DNA from: SAR202 cluster bacterium
GTDB taxonomy: Bacteria > Chloroflexota > Dehalococcoidia > Lucifugimonadales > UBA1123
NCBI GenBank assembly: GCA_030752795.1
Contig: JASMDM010000010.1
Location: forward strand, 1-64,000
Direction: 5' to 3'
DNA: 64,000 nt
Part shown: piece after piece, positions 27,914 through 36,778 of the stretch
Numbering within the stretch: position 1 is the first letter of the stretch
How the letters are laid out: each line of letters opens with the position of its first letter
The notes under the pieces: model-generated
Databases searched by the model: none
The model's input: the letters and a program-made list of their open reading frames with translations, nothing else
Told to the model about the DNA's origin: nothing
Made by a program: the position numbers and the translations under genes

Positions 27914-28435
27914 ATGAAATACATCATTGGAATTGTTGCGTTGTTGGTCGGAATCGCAATCGGTAAAGAGTTCCCTGATCTAGACCAAGAAACCAGTCTG
28001 CTCCTTCATCGATCGATAGTCACGCACGGACTCCTGCTGCCCTTCGTCGCGTTCGGACTTGCTTCGCTCGTCAGGTCGCTTCCGATTCGCTGGCTAGTGT
28101 TGGGCTTCTCTGTGGGGGTCGCCGTCCATTTGAGCTTCGATCTGTTCCCCCGCGGTTGGTCAGGTTTCGCCCTCATCAGCGTTCCGACGGTCGGATGGAC
28201 AGCCCCTTGGTTCTCATGGATCTGGATTGCACTCAGCACGATCGTTTGCACTTATCTGGCTATGCGCTTGGTTCGTGGCGGGCTTGAAGGCGGTGTGTTC
28301 GTGTTGTCATTGATAGGCGCTTTCGGCTACATAGCTGCAGACGAAGTCGTTTTCTGGCGGCCCATCGTCGCGCTGACCGTCGCGACCATCATCTCATCCA
28401 TCTTCGCTGTCCGCCACGCCATGCCATCCGACTAG
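27914..28435 (+). CDS. Membrane protein, YdjM-like metal-dependent hydrolase family candidate
   Basis: 173 aa with about five hydrophobic segments. Polar residues are placed as in the YdjM/LexA-regulated membrane hydrolase family: FPDLDQETSLLLHRSIVTHG (D-x-D then HR...TH) and AVHLSFDLFPRGWSG (H...D). That pattern suggests a metal site at the membrane face, but the family's activity is poorly known. The ATG at 27914 is 66 bp after the acyl-CoA dehydrogenase stop. The gene may not belong to that pathway. Confidence 0.65.
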   Translation: MKYIIGIVALLVGIAIGKEFPDLDQETSLLLHRSIVTHGLLLPFVAFGLASLVRSLPIRWLVLGFSVGVAVHLSFDLFPRGWSGFALISVPTVGWTAPWFSWIWIALSTIVCTYLAMRLVRGGLEGGVFVLSLIGAFGYIAADEVVFWRPIVALTVATIISSIFAVRHAMPSD

Positions 28436-28584
28436 CCCTCTGCCTGTGCCCGCGTATTGCGGCAGCATCCGTGCCGTGTCAACCAAGAATCAATCTCGCC
28501 ATTGACCCGAGGCCTGGGTATGAAAAGGCGACCTGGAATGTACGGTCGCACTCTCCCATCGAGCCTTCGAGAATCATCGGTCAG

Positions 28585-28941
28585 TCAGAATATCCATGAG
28601 GGTTCGGTACTTAGAAATTCCACGTTTCTCTCGGAAGCTTCGAATCCTCTACGTTTGATCTCCGCCGAAACTTCCCGAAGGGAATCGCCCACGCAGACGC
28701 AGCCGTCATTGAGAATTGGGACCCATTTGTTGGGATGCAACTGTGTTTCCTCTTCGCGTACTTCGTCAAAGCGCTCGGACCGCTCTACGTATGCCTGGAA
28801 CACGGCGAAGATCTCGGCCGCCTTCCGGTGACCAAAGGCGAGTTTGTCGGCGGTTTCTTCGGCCGACTTCGCGTCGTCTCCTTCAGGCCCAATGTCATCG
28901 GGCATATCGTCCATCCAATTCTTCTTGAGGAAAGGGAGCAT
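28585..28941 (-). CDS. Small hypothetical protein, DUF5678-like tail
   Basis: The frame reaches 28998, but the ATG at 28941 (with GAAGGTG about 10 nt upstream) gives a tidier 118-aa protein starting MLPFLKKNWMDDMPDD. The middle is acidic and helical (EGDDAKSAEETADKL). The C-terminal ~50 residues (NKWVPILNDGCVCVGDSLRE and after) resemble the short beta-rich DUF5678 module. No enzyme motif is visible. It stands alone between a plus-strand membrane protein and pth. Confidence 0.5.
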   Translation of the reverse strand: MLPFLKKNWMDDMPDDIGPEGDDAKSAEETADKLAFGHRKAAEIFAVFQAYVERSERFDEVREEETQLHPNKWVPILNDGCVCVGDSLREVSAEIKRRGFEASERNVEFLSTEPSWIF

Positions 28942-29090
28942 CAATCTAGTCACCTTCTCGCAATTATGTGGTTCGACGAGCCACGGGGCAATGCTCAATC
29001 CGATCGGCTCTCGTCAATGCCACGGATTGCCAGAGGCATGCGTCGGTTGAGCCTGAGCGAGTGACTCAACGGCGAACGAGATAGGTATCA

Positions 29091-29714
29091 TCAATTATGC
29101 CGGTTCATGGCCTCGTTGACGCCATCTGTCAGGATCGTCGCTATGGCTTCGGCGGCGCGCTCGATGGCGTCAACGACCAGGCGCTTGTCGTCGGGGCGGA
29201 ACTCGCCAAGGACGTGGTTGATTCGGCCGGCGCTCGACTCGGGTTGTCCGACGCCGATCCGGAGGCGCGCGAACTCTTGCGTGCCGAGCGATGAGATGAT
29301 CGACTTGATGCCGTTGTGGCCGCCGGCGCTGCCTTCGGGCCGGAGCCTGATCTTGCCCGGAGGGAGCGCTGTGTCGTCGTAAACGAAGAGCAAGCGATCG
29401 CGCTTCACGCGATACCTCGCGAGCAGGTACGCCGCCGCCTGACCGGTGCGGTTGACGAACGTCCTGGGCTTCGAGAGCACGACTCGCTGTCCCGCGATCT
29501 CACCCTCGCCCAGATGCGTCGTGCGATGGCCCCGCGCCATCTTGATGCCGTGACGGCGGGCCAGCAAATCAATGCACCAGAACCCGGCGTTGTGCCGCGT
29601 GTTCCGGTACTCGGGACCGGAGTTGCCCAAGCCGACAATGATAAGGCCGGGCGGCTCGTTGCTTTTGCGCTGACCGATCAGCGGTTTGAGGATGTCGAGG
29701 CTAAATCGCGGCAT
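29091..29714 (-). CDS. pth: Peptidyl-tRNA hydrolase
   Basis: Frees tRNAs from prematurely released peptidyl-tRNA in the cytoplasm. 207 aa. Family motifs are all present: VGLGNSGPEYRNTRHNAGFW (catalytic His and Asn), SKPRTFVNRTG, FVYDDTALPPGKIRLRPEGS and AGGHNGIKSI. The N terminus carries ~20 residues (MPRFSLDILKPLIGQRKSNE) before the core that starts at GLIIVGLGN. A later start is possible but none has a better ribosome site. It is downstream of the broken cystathionine-gamma-synthase-like gene on the same strand. Confidence 0.95.
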   Translation of the reverse strand: MPRFSLDILKPLIGQRKSNEPPGLIIVGLGNSGPEYRNTRHNAGFWCIDLLARRHGIKMARGHRTTHLGEGEIAGQRVVLSKPRTFVNRTGQAAAYLLARYRVKRDRLLFVYDDTALPPGKIRLRPEGSAGGHNGIKSIISSLGTQEFARLRIGVGQPESSAGRINHVLGEFRPDDKRLVVDAIERAAEAIATILTDGVNEAMNRHN

Positions 29715-29849
29715 TGTAATTGGGGTCCTGCGAATGGTATTGCCACTGGCCGACGATGCGTCCTAAATCGACGGCGCGGAGTTACTGGTTACACGATCAG
29801 CTCAACCGAACGTTTGGCGAAACCCTGCCCGTCATGATCGGCTCAGCGC

Positions 29850-31003
29850 TTATGCGATATCGGCTACGATGTCGGCCGCCGACTCGATGCCGCACGACAT
29901 CCGAATGAGGCCGTCGCTGATTCCGAGTTCGGCGCGCTCGTCTGCCGATAGCGAACGGTGCGAGGTCTTTGCCGGGTGCGATATCGTCGTTCTCCTCTCG
30001 CCCAAGCTCGGGGCCAGTTTGATTGCCTCAAGGCCTCTGACAAACGCGGACGCCGCATGCAATCCGTCAGCCAAGTCGAACGTAACCATCCCGCTGAACC
30101 GTCCGCCGAGCGCCGCACGCGCCAAATCGTGCTGGGGGTGACTACGGATGCCAGGGTAGTGCACGTGGCGTATATCGGATCGGGTCGACAAGAAATCGGC
30201 CACGGCCATCGCGTTTTCGCAGGCACGATCCACGCGTAACGGAAGCGTCCGGATCCCGCGTACGGTGAGCCATGCCGCGAAGGGGTCGGGCACAGAGCCC
30301 CAAACTCGCGCCGACTGGTGGATCGCAGACGTGAGCTCGAAGTTCGCGACTGCAACGCCTCCGGTAACGTCCGAGTGGCCGCCGAGGCTTTTCGTCGTGC
30401 TGTGCACCACAACATCGGCGCCGAAGACCAGCGGTCGCAGAAGCATCGGCGTCGCCAGAGTGTTGTCTACCAGCACTTGACGCCCGCCGGTGACGCACAT
30501 TCGCTGATTGCTTCAATGTCGGGCACGCGCAATAGCGGGTTCGTAATCGATTCCACCAAGGCCAGTTTCGGCTGGCCATCGAAAGCACGCCTCACCGCGG
30601 CGAGGTCGCAGAAATCGACGAATTCAGTTTCGACGCCAAACCGGTTCAGGTGCTGTCGCAAAAGCACATTCGTGCCGCCGTACAGCTCAGTCCCCGCGAC
30701 TATGCGGTCGCCGGCGTCGACCAGCGACAAGAGCGTGCCTCCGATCGCCGCCATGCCCGAGGAGAACGCCACTGCATCGTCCGCTCCCTCTAGCTCCGCC
30801 ATTACACGTTCGAGGATCGATACGTTGGGGTTGCTCTCTCGGGAGTACAGATCGCCGTCGACGCGCCCTTCGTAGATGGCGTCGATCTGTTCGAGACTCT
30901 CGGCTTCGAACACGGAGTTCTGGTAGATGGGAGCGGTCAACGGCCGGGTTGCGGACGGGATGTCCCCGCCGACGGTCGCGCAGATGGACTCTATCGATCT
31001 CAT
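29850..31003 (-). pseudogene. Cystathionine gamma-synthase/gamma-lyase-type PLP enzyme (frameshifted)
   Basis: Trans-sulfuration family enzyme, about 383 aa if repaired. First frame (31003 to ~30490): MRSIESICATVGGDIPSATR, then IYQNSVFEAESLEQ, DLYSRESNPN, AFSSGMAAIGG. Second frame (from ~30495 to 29850): VLVDNTLATPMLLRPL, the PLP lysine motif VVHSTTKSLGGHSDVTGG, and LAPSLGERRTTISHP. The shift lies near 30485-30500, between the two halves of the large domain, so neither piece alone is active. A one-base indel error is possible. It is in line with moaC upstream (46 bp) and pth downstream. Confidence 0.85.
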
Positions 31004-31049
31004 GATTGGTTACCCGATGGTTTGTCGCGTGAACCCAATGAGCCGTGGG

Positions 31050-31550
31050 TTACTCGAGCTCGATCAGACCGCTTCTGCCGCCTGACTTTCGCACCAGGCG
31101 GACGGCTTCGATCCGCATGCCGCGATCGACGGCCTTGCACATGTCGTAGATGGTCAACGCCGCGACGCTGACGGCGGTCATCGCTTCCATTTCGACGCCG
31201 GTCTTCGCGGTGGTGTGAGCCGTGGCGGTGATGTCGACCGAGCTCCGACTCGTGTCCAGTTCGAAGTCGACGACCACGCTGGTCAGCGGCAGCGGATGGC
31301 AGAGCGGTATGAGGTCGGAGGTGCGCTTGGCGCCCATGATTCCCGCCAACCGGGCCACGCCCAGGACATCGCCCTTCTCGAAGCCATTGGACTCGATCAG
31401 CGCCAGGGTCTCAGGCTGCATCGAGATCGCGCCGCGGGCGATGGCCTCACGATCGGTCTCGAGTTTCTCGCCGACGTCGACCATTCGGGCTTTGCCACTC
31501 TCGTCGACGTGTGTGAGTGTCTGGCGTTCCTCGTTGCTACTATCTGCCAT
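31050..31550 (-). CDS. moaC: Cyclic pyranopterin monophosphate synthase
   Basis: Second step of molybdenum cofactor synthesis. 166 aa from the ATG at 31550; the frame allows 13 more codons upstream, but family members start close to [16 protein letters not shown]. Visible motifs are [16 protein letters not shown] and [20 protein letters not shown], followed by the conserved lysine-rich KSGGRSG end. No other moa gene is in the window. It sits between rnhA and the cystathionine-synthase-like gene on the minus strand. Assignment is secure. Confidence 0.95.
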   Translation of the reverse strand: MADSSNEERQTLTHVDESGKARMVDVGEKLETDREAIARGAISMQPETLALIESNGFEKGDVLGVARLAGIMGAKRTSDLIPLCHPLPLTSVVVDFELDTSRSSVDITATAHTTAKTGVEMEAMTAVSVAALTIYDMCKAVDRGMRIEAVRLVRKSGGRSGLIELE

Positions 31551-31619
31551 GAATGGGTCGTCCTTGTTCGGATGCGATCGAGTGCTCATCTCTGGGCTGC
31601 CGTCGCTCTCGAGCCGCGG

Positions 31620-32153
31620 TCACAACAACCGCGATTCCGGCGCCAACGTGCTGTTCTCGTAGCCAGTGTCGAGCGCCAAATCGTCACCGTGGGCAGCAGC
31701 GACAGCCAGCTTATCGGCTCGCTCGTTGCCTTCGTTGCCCGCGTGGCCCTTTACCCACTTGGTCTCGACGTCGTGGCGGGCTAGTTGGTTGAGCAATTCG
31801 TCCCAGAGGTCCGGGTTGAGCGCATTTTCGTTCTTGCCGCGCTTCCAACCCCTGGACTTCCATCGCTTCGCCCACCCCTGGTTGATTGCATCGACGACAT
31901 ATTTCGAGTCGCTGTACAGGGTCACGTCGCAGCGATCCTTGAGCGCCTTGAGCCCTTCGATCACAGCCAACAACTCCATGCGGTTGTTGGTCGTGCGTCT
32001 GTAGCCGCCGCTGAGGTCCTTGGTGTGGTCGCCGTAGATCAGATATGTGCCGTACCCGCCAGGTCCGGGGTTTCCCGTGCACGCGCCATCCGTGTAAATG
32101 GTTACTTCAGCGATAGTTTCGCGCTCCTCTTCGACCGAATCGTCGATCAACAT
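31620..32153 (-). CDS. rnhA: Ribonuclease HI
   Basis: Degrades RNA in RNA-DNA hybrids. 177 aa. The four acidic catalytic residues are seen in VTIYTDGACTGNPG (D), NNRMELLAVIEGL (E), TLYSDSKYVVDA (D) and HAGNEGNERADKLA (D). The basic-protrusion sequence INQGWAKRWKSRGWKRGKNE is the bacterial type. The C-terminal ~20 residues and the first ~15 (MLIDDSVEEERET) are outside the core. It is divergently spaced from RidA with the VOC gene between, and 69 bp upstream of moaC. Confidence 0.95.
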   Translation of the reverse strand: MLIDDSVEEERETIAEVTIYTDGACTGNPGPGGYGTYLIYGDHTKDLSGGYRRTTNNRMELLAVIEGLKALKDRCDVTLYSDSKYVVDAINQGWAKRWKSRGWKRGKNENALNPDLWDELLNQLARHDVETKWVKGHAGNEGNERADKLAVAAAHGDDLALDTGYENSTLAPESRLL

Positions 32154-32236
32154 AGTATACCAGGCGCAGTCTCACCTCCGGCATCATTCGACCCACGGAA
32201 TGTCGGAAAACGAACGTCAGGTCGAGCCTCGCTCTA

Positions 32237-32632
32237 TTACACCAAGACGCCAAAACCGGACTTAGTGCATATCTCGACCTGGTTGCCCTCGGAGTCGTTC
32301 AGCTTGAATTCGCGTTGGCCGTCGTCGCGAGTTTTGAGTTCAGTGGTCTCGACGCCCTTGCTTCGAATGAATGCGTATGCGGCCTCAATGTCGTCCACCT
32401 CGAATGCGCCGTGATGCGCGGGCATCGACGGAGCGTCAGCGTGTTCGACGAGGTGCACCATGGCGCCGCTGGGAAGCTGTAGCCAATACAGGTGATCGGA
32501 TTCGACCTGGCTCGGGATCTGCTCGACTCCCAGAACGTCCTCCCAGAACCGAAGCGCGCGGTCTTTGTCTTGGACGGTGTAGGTCAGGTGGTTGATGCCA
32601 GTAAGTCGGAACGAGTTCGCCTGAGACGTCAT
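32237..32632 (-). CDS. VOC (glyoxalase/bleomycin-resistance/dioxygenase) superfamily protein
   Basis: 131 aa, one pair of beta-alpha-beta-beta-beta units. Metal-ligand positions are plausible at GINHLTYTV (His), GAMVHLVEH, HHGAFEVDD (His) and GNQVEICT (Glu). Members are glyoxalases, dioxygenases, epimerases or fosfomycin-type resistance proteins. Nothing in the short sequence or neighbours fixes the reaction. Start: the ATG with GAGG upstream; the protein is complete. Confidence 0.88.
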   Translation of the reverse strand: MTSQANSFRLTGINHLTYTVQDKDRALRFWEDVLGVEQIPSQVESDHLYWLQLPSGAMVHLVEHADAPSMPAHHGAFEVDDIEAAYAFIRSKGVETTELKTRDDGQREFKLNDSEGNQVEICTKSGFGVLV

Positions 32633-32771
32633 CGTGAGCCTCCGTTGGTCGGTGATCTTTCAAGGTGGTGACATCATATCAGGGTAACGAACGGTGCGAT
32701 AAGGCCGCGCGATGCATTAGAATTCGCTCGTGCCGCGATGCGCGGCCAACGTTCAATTCGAGAGGTGATGC

Positions 32772-33239
32772 ATGTCCGATATCGATGACAGACTGGCCAG
32801 CTTGGGGATCGAACTGCCGCCGACACCGTCGCCGGTCGCCAACTACGTACCGGCCGTCCGCACCGGCAACCTGCTGTATCTGGCCGGGCTTGGTCCCGCC
32901 GCCCGCGCCGACGGAACGACGCCCATCGGCAAGCTCGGCGACGACATGACGGCCGAGGAGGGCTACGAGGCGGCCCGGCTCGTTGGCATCAACATCCTGG
33001 CCCGGATCAAGGGCGCGATCGGCGATTTGGGCAAGGTCAAGCAGGTCGTCAAGTTGCTGTCGATGGTCAACTGCACACCGGACTTCAAGGGACAGCCAGC
33101 GGTCGCCAACGGATGCTCGGACCTATTGGTCGAGGTCTTCGGCGACAAAGGCCGACACGCCCGCTCGGCGGTCGGCATGGCGGGCCTGCCAAACGGCATC
33201 CCCGTGGAGATCGAAGCGATCATCGAGATCGAGGACTGA
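32772..33239 (+). CDS. RidA/YjgF-family protein
   Basis: 155 aa, single-domain RidA-like protein (enamine/imine deaminase or relative). The C-terminal signature RHARSAVGMAGLPNGIPVEI contains the conserved Arg that binds the substrate carboxylate in active RidA proteins. The N-terminal half (YVPAVRTGNLLYLAGLGP) is the longer variant found in a RidA subfamily distinct from classic RidA (about 128 aa). AGAGGTGATGC precedes the ATG. It lies next to a FAD amine oxidase-like gene; imines produced by such oxidases are typical RidA substrates. Confidence 0.88.
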   Translation: MSDIDDRLASLGIELPPTPSPVANYVPAVRTGNLLYLAGLGPAARADGTTPIGKLGDDMTAEEGYEAARLVGINILARIKGAIGDLGKVKQVVKLLSMVNCTPDFKGQPAVANGCSDLLVEVFGDKGRHARSAVGMAGLPNGIPVEIEAIIEIED

Positions 33240-33276
33240 CGGGTTCGGTCGAGTCGATGGCGCGGACGCGACCTCG

Positions 33277-34446
33277 TTACGCCAGCACCTGCATCGCGTA
33301 GCGGGAGCGCATCTGTTTGCCTTCCGCGAAGCGCTTCAGGGTCAGCATCGAGATGTCGATGGTGACGCCCTTGCCCTCGGTGATGAGCTCGGACATCGCG
33401 AGGGCGATCATGGGCGACAGTTTGAAGCCGTGACCGCTGAATCCGATGGCGCAGTAGAGGCCGTCGATGCCCTCGACGCGGTCCAAGATCGGGTGCCAGT
33501 CAGGGGTGGTGGTGAACAGTCCGGACCAGCCTCCTTGGAAGACGGCGTCCTCCATGGCAGGGACTCGCGCAACCAGCTTGGTGAAGGTCTTTTCGACGAC
33601 AGGCATGTCGACGCTCTGGTTGTAGGTGTCGGGGTCTTCTTTCGATCCGTCGCCCGCGCCGTCAGCCAGCGTCAGGTTGCCGACGTCGGGTCGCGCGGAC
33701 AGGTCTTGCACCACGTCGCCGATGATCGGATGGTTCGAAATGCTGTCTCCTGAACGGTGAAGCATGATCACCTGTTGTCGGAGCGGGTGGAGCGGAACGT
33801 CTACTCCGACCGTCGCCAGAAGCGATTCCGACCACGGTCCGGCGGCGACCACGGCGATGGGCGTCTCGACCCGGGTGTCTGCGGTCAGCACGGCTGTGAC
33901 TCGGTTGCCTGTGATCTCGATGCTCGTCACCGGCGATCCGGCACGAATGGTCGCGCCCAATCGTCTGGCGGCGGCGGCGTAGCCGGTCGTCACCGAGTAA
34001 GCGTCCGCGTAACCCGATTGCGGCTCGTAGGCGAAGGCCTCGCCTTCGGACGTGGCCACCATGGGCGCGATCTCACTCACGTCGGACGCACTGACCTCAT
34101 CGGTGTCGATTCCTAGTCGCTTTTGCATGGCCACGTTGTCGGCCATTGCCTTTTGGTCATCGGGTCCGACTATGAGCAAGTAGCCGGTCTGAACGTAGCC
34201 AGACGGACCGCCCACGACGTCCTCGAAGTTCCTGAAGACGTCGAGGCTCTTCAACGCCATCGTAGCGGTGACCTCGTTGGAGTAGTGCATTCGCAGGATG
34301 GCCTGAGAGCGGCTGGTCGAGCCCGAAGCGAGCACGTCCCGCTCCAGCAGCAGGGTGCTGGTCATTCCCCGCTTCGCGAGGTTGAACTGGATTCCGCACC
34401 CCATCACTCCGCCGCCGATGATTACCGTGTCCGCAGTGGCCGCCAT
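33277..34446 (-). CDS. FAD-dependent amine/amino-acid oxidoreductase (DadA/SoxB-like)
   Basis: 389 aa. The N-terminal dinucleotide motif VIIGGGVMGCGIQFNLA is followed by the DAO-fold SGSTSRSQAILRMHY, where sarcosine-oxidase-like proteins attach or contact FAD. The C-terminal part has GLYCAIGFSGHGFKLSPMIA, typical for the family. It likely oxidises a secondary amine or N-methyl amino acid to an imine. The tail-to-tail RidA neighbour (37 bp between stops) could hydrolyse such imines, a functional link by inference only. ATG start, complete. Confidence 0.9.
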   Translation of the reverse strand: MAATADTVIIGGGVMGCGIQFNLAKRGMTSTLLLERDVLASGSTSRSQAILRMHYSNEVTATMALKSLDVFRNFEDVVGGPSGYVQTGYLLIVGPDDQKAMADNVAMQKRLGIDTDEVSASDVSEIAPMVATSEGEAFAYEPQSGYADAYSVTTGYAAAARRLGATIRAGSPVTSIEITGNRVTAVLTADTRVETPIAVVAAGPWSESLLATVGVDVPLHPLRQQVIMLHRSGDSISNHPIIGDVVQDLSARPDVGNLTLADGAGDGSKEDPDTYNQSVDMPVVEKTFTKLVARVPAMEDAVFQGGWSGLFTTTPDWHPILDRVEGIDGLYCAIGFSGHGFKLSPMIALAMSELITEGKGVTIDISMLTLKRFAEGKQMRSRYAMQVLA

Positions 34447-34693
34447 GTTCGTCTCCCTAATTAATCGAGTATGCGCGATTCACCGCGTGGCCGCGTCGGA
34501 CGATGCGATGATTCGGAGCATTGGCCGATGCCGTTGCCGCGTGTGCAATTCTACAATACGAGGCACGGCCTGGGTTCGATCATTGCGGCTGGATCGATGG
34601 GGGTCGAGCCTGCAAAAGCTACGCGTCGCTGTGCAATTCAACCGCGGTTGTGCTAGCCTGAACGACAGTGGGACGACGCCTGTTGCAGTCGCG

Positions 34694-34723
34694 TTGTAGC
34701 CCGTCGATTCACCATGCTATAAT
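34694..34723 (+). promoter_or_regulatory. Promoter upstream of rpsF
   Basis: A perfect TATAAT (34718-34723) with TTGTAG 18 bp upstream (34694-34699), about 37 bp before the rpsF start. It is the only clear promoter in front of the rpsF-ssb-rpsR run. Confidence 0.65.
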
Positions 34724-34759
34724 TCTCTGGATTTCTCACACATGCATCAGGAGAACGGA

Positions 34760-35668
34760 TTGACCTTTCAACGAATACGCGACTACGAAGTCGTGATGGT
34801 GCTCAGCCCGGAGGCAACCGAGGCCGAGGCCAGCGCCACAGTAGATCGATTTTCCACGTTTATTGCCGACCAAGGCGGGACGATCTCCCATCAAGAGAAC
34901 TGGGGCGTCCGCCGGCTAGCCTACCCGATCCAGCGCTTCGAAGAGGGGAACTACTTCCTGGCCCGCTTCACGCTGGGTCCCGAGAGCGTCATTGAGCTCG
35001 ACCGCACGCTCAACGCTTCGCAGGACGTCCTTCGCCATCTCGTCATGAAGATGGACAAGAAGGCGCTTGCCGCCCTTGAGGAGCAAGCTGAGAAGGAGGC
35101 GCGAAGGCAGGCCGAAGTAGAGGCCAGGGCCGAGCGTGACGCCGCCGAACGCGCCGAAATGCAGGCGCGAGCCGAGCGCGAAGCCGAGGAACGTGCCGAA
35201 GCGGAAGCTGCCGGAACAGACGAAGCAACTCTTGACGCTGCCGTCGAAGATGCCGAACCAGCAGCCGAAGCCGAAGAAGCGCCCGTCGCTGAAGAAGAGA
35301 CGGCTGAGCCCGAGGCCGAAGTCGAAGAGGCTCCGGTAGCTGAAGAAGAGACGGATGAGGCTGAAGTCGAAGAGGAACCCGTCGCTGAAGAAGAGACGGC
35401 CGAGCCCGAGGCCGAAGTCGAAGAGGAACCCGTCGCTGAAGAAGAGACGGCCGAGCCCGAGGCTGAAGTCGAAGAGGAACCCGTCGCTGAAGAAGAGACG
35501 GCCGAGCCCGAGGCTGAAGTCGAAGAGGAACCAGTCGCCGAAGAAGCGGCGGCTGAGCCCGAGGCCGAAGTCGAAGAGGCTCCGGTAGCTGAAGAAGAGA
35601 CGGATGAGCCCGAGGCTGAAGCTGAGGACGCGCCAGCGGCGGAAACCGACACAGAGTCCGAGCGGTAA
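34760..35668 (+). CDS. rpsF: 30S ribosomal protein S6 with long acidic repeat tail
   Basis: S6 binds S18 on the platform of the small subunit. The core (DYEVVMVLSPEA through HLVMKMDKKA, ~95 residues) is a normal S6 fold. The start chosen is TTG at 34760 because AGGAG lies 6 nt before it; an ATG at 34742 lacks an RBS. After the core comes an Ala/Glu/Arg-rich helical stretch (~50 residues), then eight Glu-rich repeats of mostly 17 residues (unit like EVEEEPVAEEETAEPEA). The tail makes the protein three times the usual length. It is first in the rpsF-ssb-rpsR operon. The function of the tail is unknown. Confidence 0.93.
   Translation: MTFQRIRDYEVVMVLSPEATEAEASATVDRFSTFIADQGGTISHQENWGVRRLAYPIQRFEEGNYFLARFTLGPESVIELDRTLNASQDVLRHLVMKMDKKALAALEEQAEKEARRQAEVEARAERDAAERAEMQARAEREAEERAEAEAAGTDEATLDAAVEDAEPAAEAEEAPVAEEETAEPEAEVEEAPVAEEETDEAEVEEEPVAEEETAEPEAEVEEEPVAEEETAEPEAEVEEEPVAEEETAEPEAEVEEEPVAEEAAAEPEAEVEEAPVAEEETDEPEAEAEDAPAAETDTESER
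35267..35638 (+). repeat. In-frame 51-bp tandem repeats in rpsF
   Basis: Eight imperfect units, seven of 51 bp and one of 45 bp, encode the acidic tail. Units 3, 4 and 5 are almost identical at DNA level (GAGGAACCCGTCGCTGAAGA recurs), implying recent slippage or unequal exchange. The units stay in frame, so the array is maintained as protein. Confidence 0.9.
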
Positions 35669-35690
35669 ACCTCACAGAAGGAGCGCAACG

Positions 35691-36146
35691 ATGAGCCTGA
35701 ACAAAATGCTCGTCATAGGCAACCTGGGCGGCGACCCCGAAATGCGCTACACGTCTGGTGGCGTGCCGGTTACCAGTTTCAGCGTGGCCACCAATCGCAG
35801 ATACACGACCGCTTCCGGCGAACAGCGCGACGAAACGGAGTGGTTCCGGGTTTCCGCATGGCGTCAACTCGCAGAGCAGTGCAATCAGTTCTTGTCCAAA
35901 GGACGACAGGTGTACGTGGAAGGTCGCTTGAACACCAGCACGTGGCAGGCCCAGGACGGCCAGAACCGGACCTCCCTTGAGATCACCGCTGATCGGGTGG
36001 TGTTCTTGAGCGGCGGTGGCGGCGACCAACAGGGTGGTCAAGGTGGTCGGGGTGACCAAGGCGGCCCACAAGGCGGCCAAGGATATCAGAGTGACCCACC
36101 AGCGGGTCCTCCGCCTCCCGACGACGCGGAAGACCTGCCCTGGTAG
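35691..36146 (+). CDS. ssb: Single-stranded DNA-binding protein
   Basis: Coats ssDNA in replication and repair. The start is ATG 35691 (AAGGAG upstream), although the open frame is longer. It has 151 aa: an OB fold from MLVIGNLGGDPEMRYTSG to VFLSGG, with the usual aromatic DNA contacts (EWFRVSAW, TSTWQA). A Gly/Gln-rich linker follows. The acidic tip DDAEDLPW resembles the partner-binding tip of other SSBs but ends in Trp rather than Phe. It sits between rpsF and rpsR, a very common bacterial order. Confidence 0.96.
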   Translation: MSLNKMLVIGNLGGDPEMRYTSGGVPVTSFSVATNRRYTTASGEQRDETEWFRVSAWRQLAEQCNQFLSKGRQVYVEGRLNTSTWQAQDGQNRTSLEITADRVVFLSGGGGDQQGGQGGRGDQGGPQGGQGYQSDPPAGPPPPDDAEDLPW

Positions 36147-36281
36147 AACGAACGAATATCCCAGCGATCGGCGTCCCGTTCGGATAACACGGGAGCCGAT
36201 CTGAGAAACGTAATCCGCGACAGTCGCGGAGATACATACCACTAGATCGCGACGGACGTAATCCGTTGTAAGGTGAATGCA

Positions 36282-36713
36282 ATGACAAGTCAACCTCCAC
36301 CCGACGCCCAACCCCGAGGGTCGGGCCCTCGACCCGGACCAGGCGGCCCCCCAGGCGCGCGCCCCAGTGGCGGAGGTTCCGGCGGCAGGCCAGGCGGCGG
36401 AGGAGGACGGCCGGGCGGCGGTGGCAGGCCCGGCGGCGGCGGCGCCGGCGGCAGACGAGGCAGGCCCAGGTACTATGCTCGCCGAAAGATCTGTTCCTTT
36501 TGCGTCGACCACGTGAAGTATATAGATTACAAGGACACCGACCGGTTCCGCAGGTTCATAACGGATCGATACAAGATGGAGTCGCGACGCAAGACCGGCG
36601 TGTGTGCCAAGCATCAACGGGGCTTGGCCACTGCCGTAAAGCGTGCTCGGCATCTGGCACTGATACCTTTCAGCCCGGACCATCGAGGGGTTGGCATTCG
36701 CTTCGGCCGGTAG
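36282..36713 (+). CDS. rpsR: 30S ribosomal protein S18 with Gly/Arg/Pro-rich N-terminal extension
   Basis: The core (about residues 63-143: [20 protein letters not shown] ... [12 protein letters not shown]) is standard S18. It is preceded by ~60 residues rich in Gly, Pro and Arg (repeating [10 protein letters not shown]), which normal S18 lacks. The start is placed at ATG 36282, with AAGG 8 nt upstream; a GTG 9 bp earlier is less well spaced. The ssb-rpsR spacer contains a palindrome CCGCGAC-A-GTCGCGG (36215-36229) of unknown role. S18 pairs with S6, whose own acidic tail is encoded two genes upstream. Confidence 0.94.
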   Translation: MTSQPPPDAQPRGSGPRPGPGGPPGARPSGGGSGGRPGGGGGRPGGGGRPGGGGAGGRRGRPRYYARRKICSFCVDHVKYIDYKDTDRFRRFITDRYKMESRRKTGVCAKHQRGLATAVKRARHLALIPFSPDHRGVGIRFGR

Positions 36714-36778
36714 CGGGCGCTCGAGCTCGGCTGGCCGCCTGACGACAACACGGTATTGAGGGCAGTGGAGCGTACAAT

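Noticed and set aside
35267-35638. CRISPR-like array
   Set aside because: The repeats are contiguous, in frame and without spacers; they encode the S6 tail.
34951-35688. Serine/alanine-rich 245-aa minus-strand ORF
   Set aside because: Mirror of the Glu-rich rpsF repeats; no start signal or independent support.
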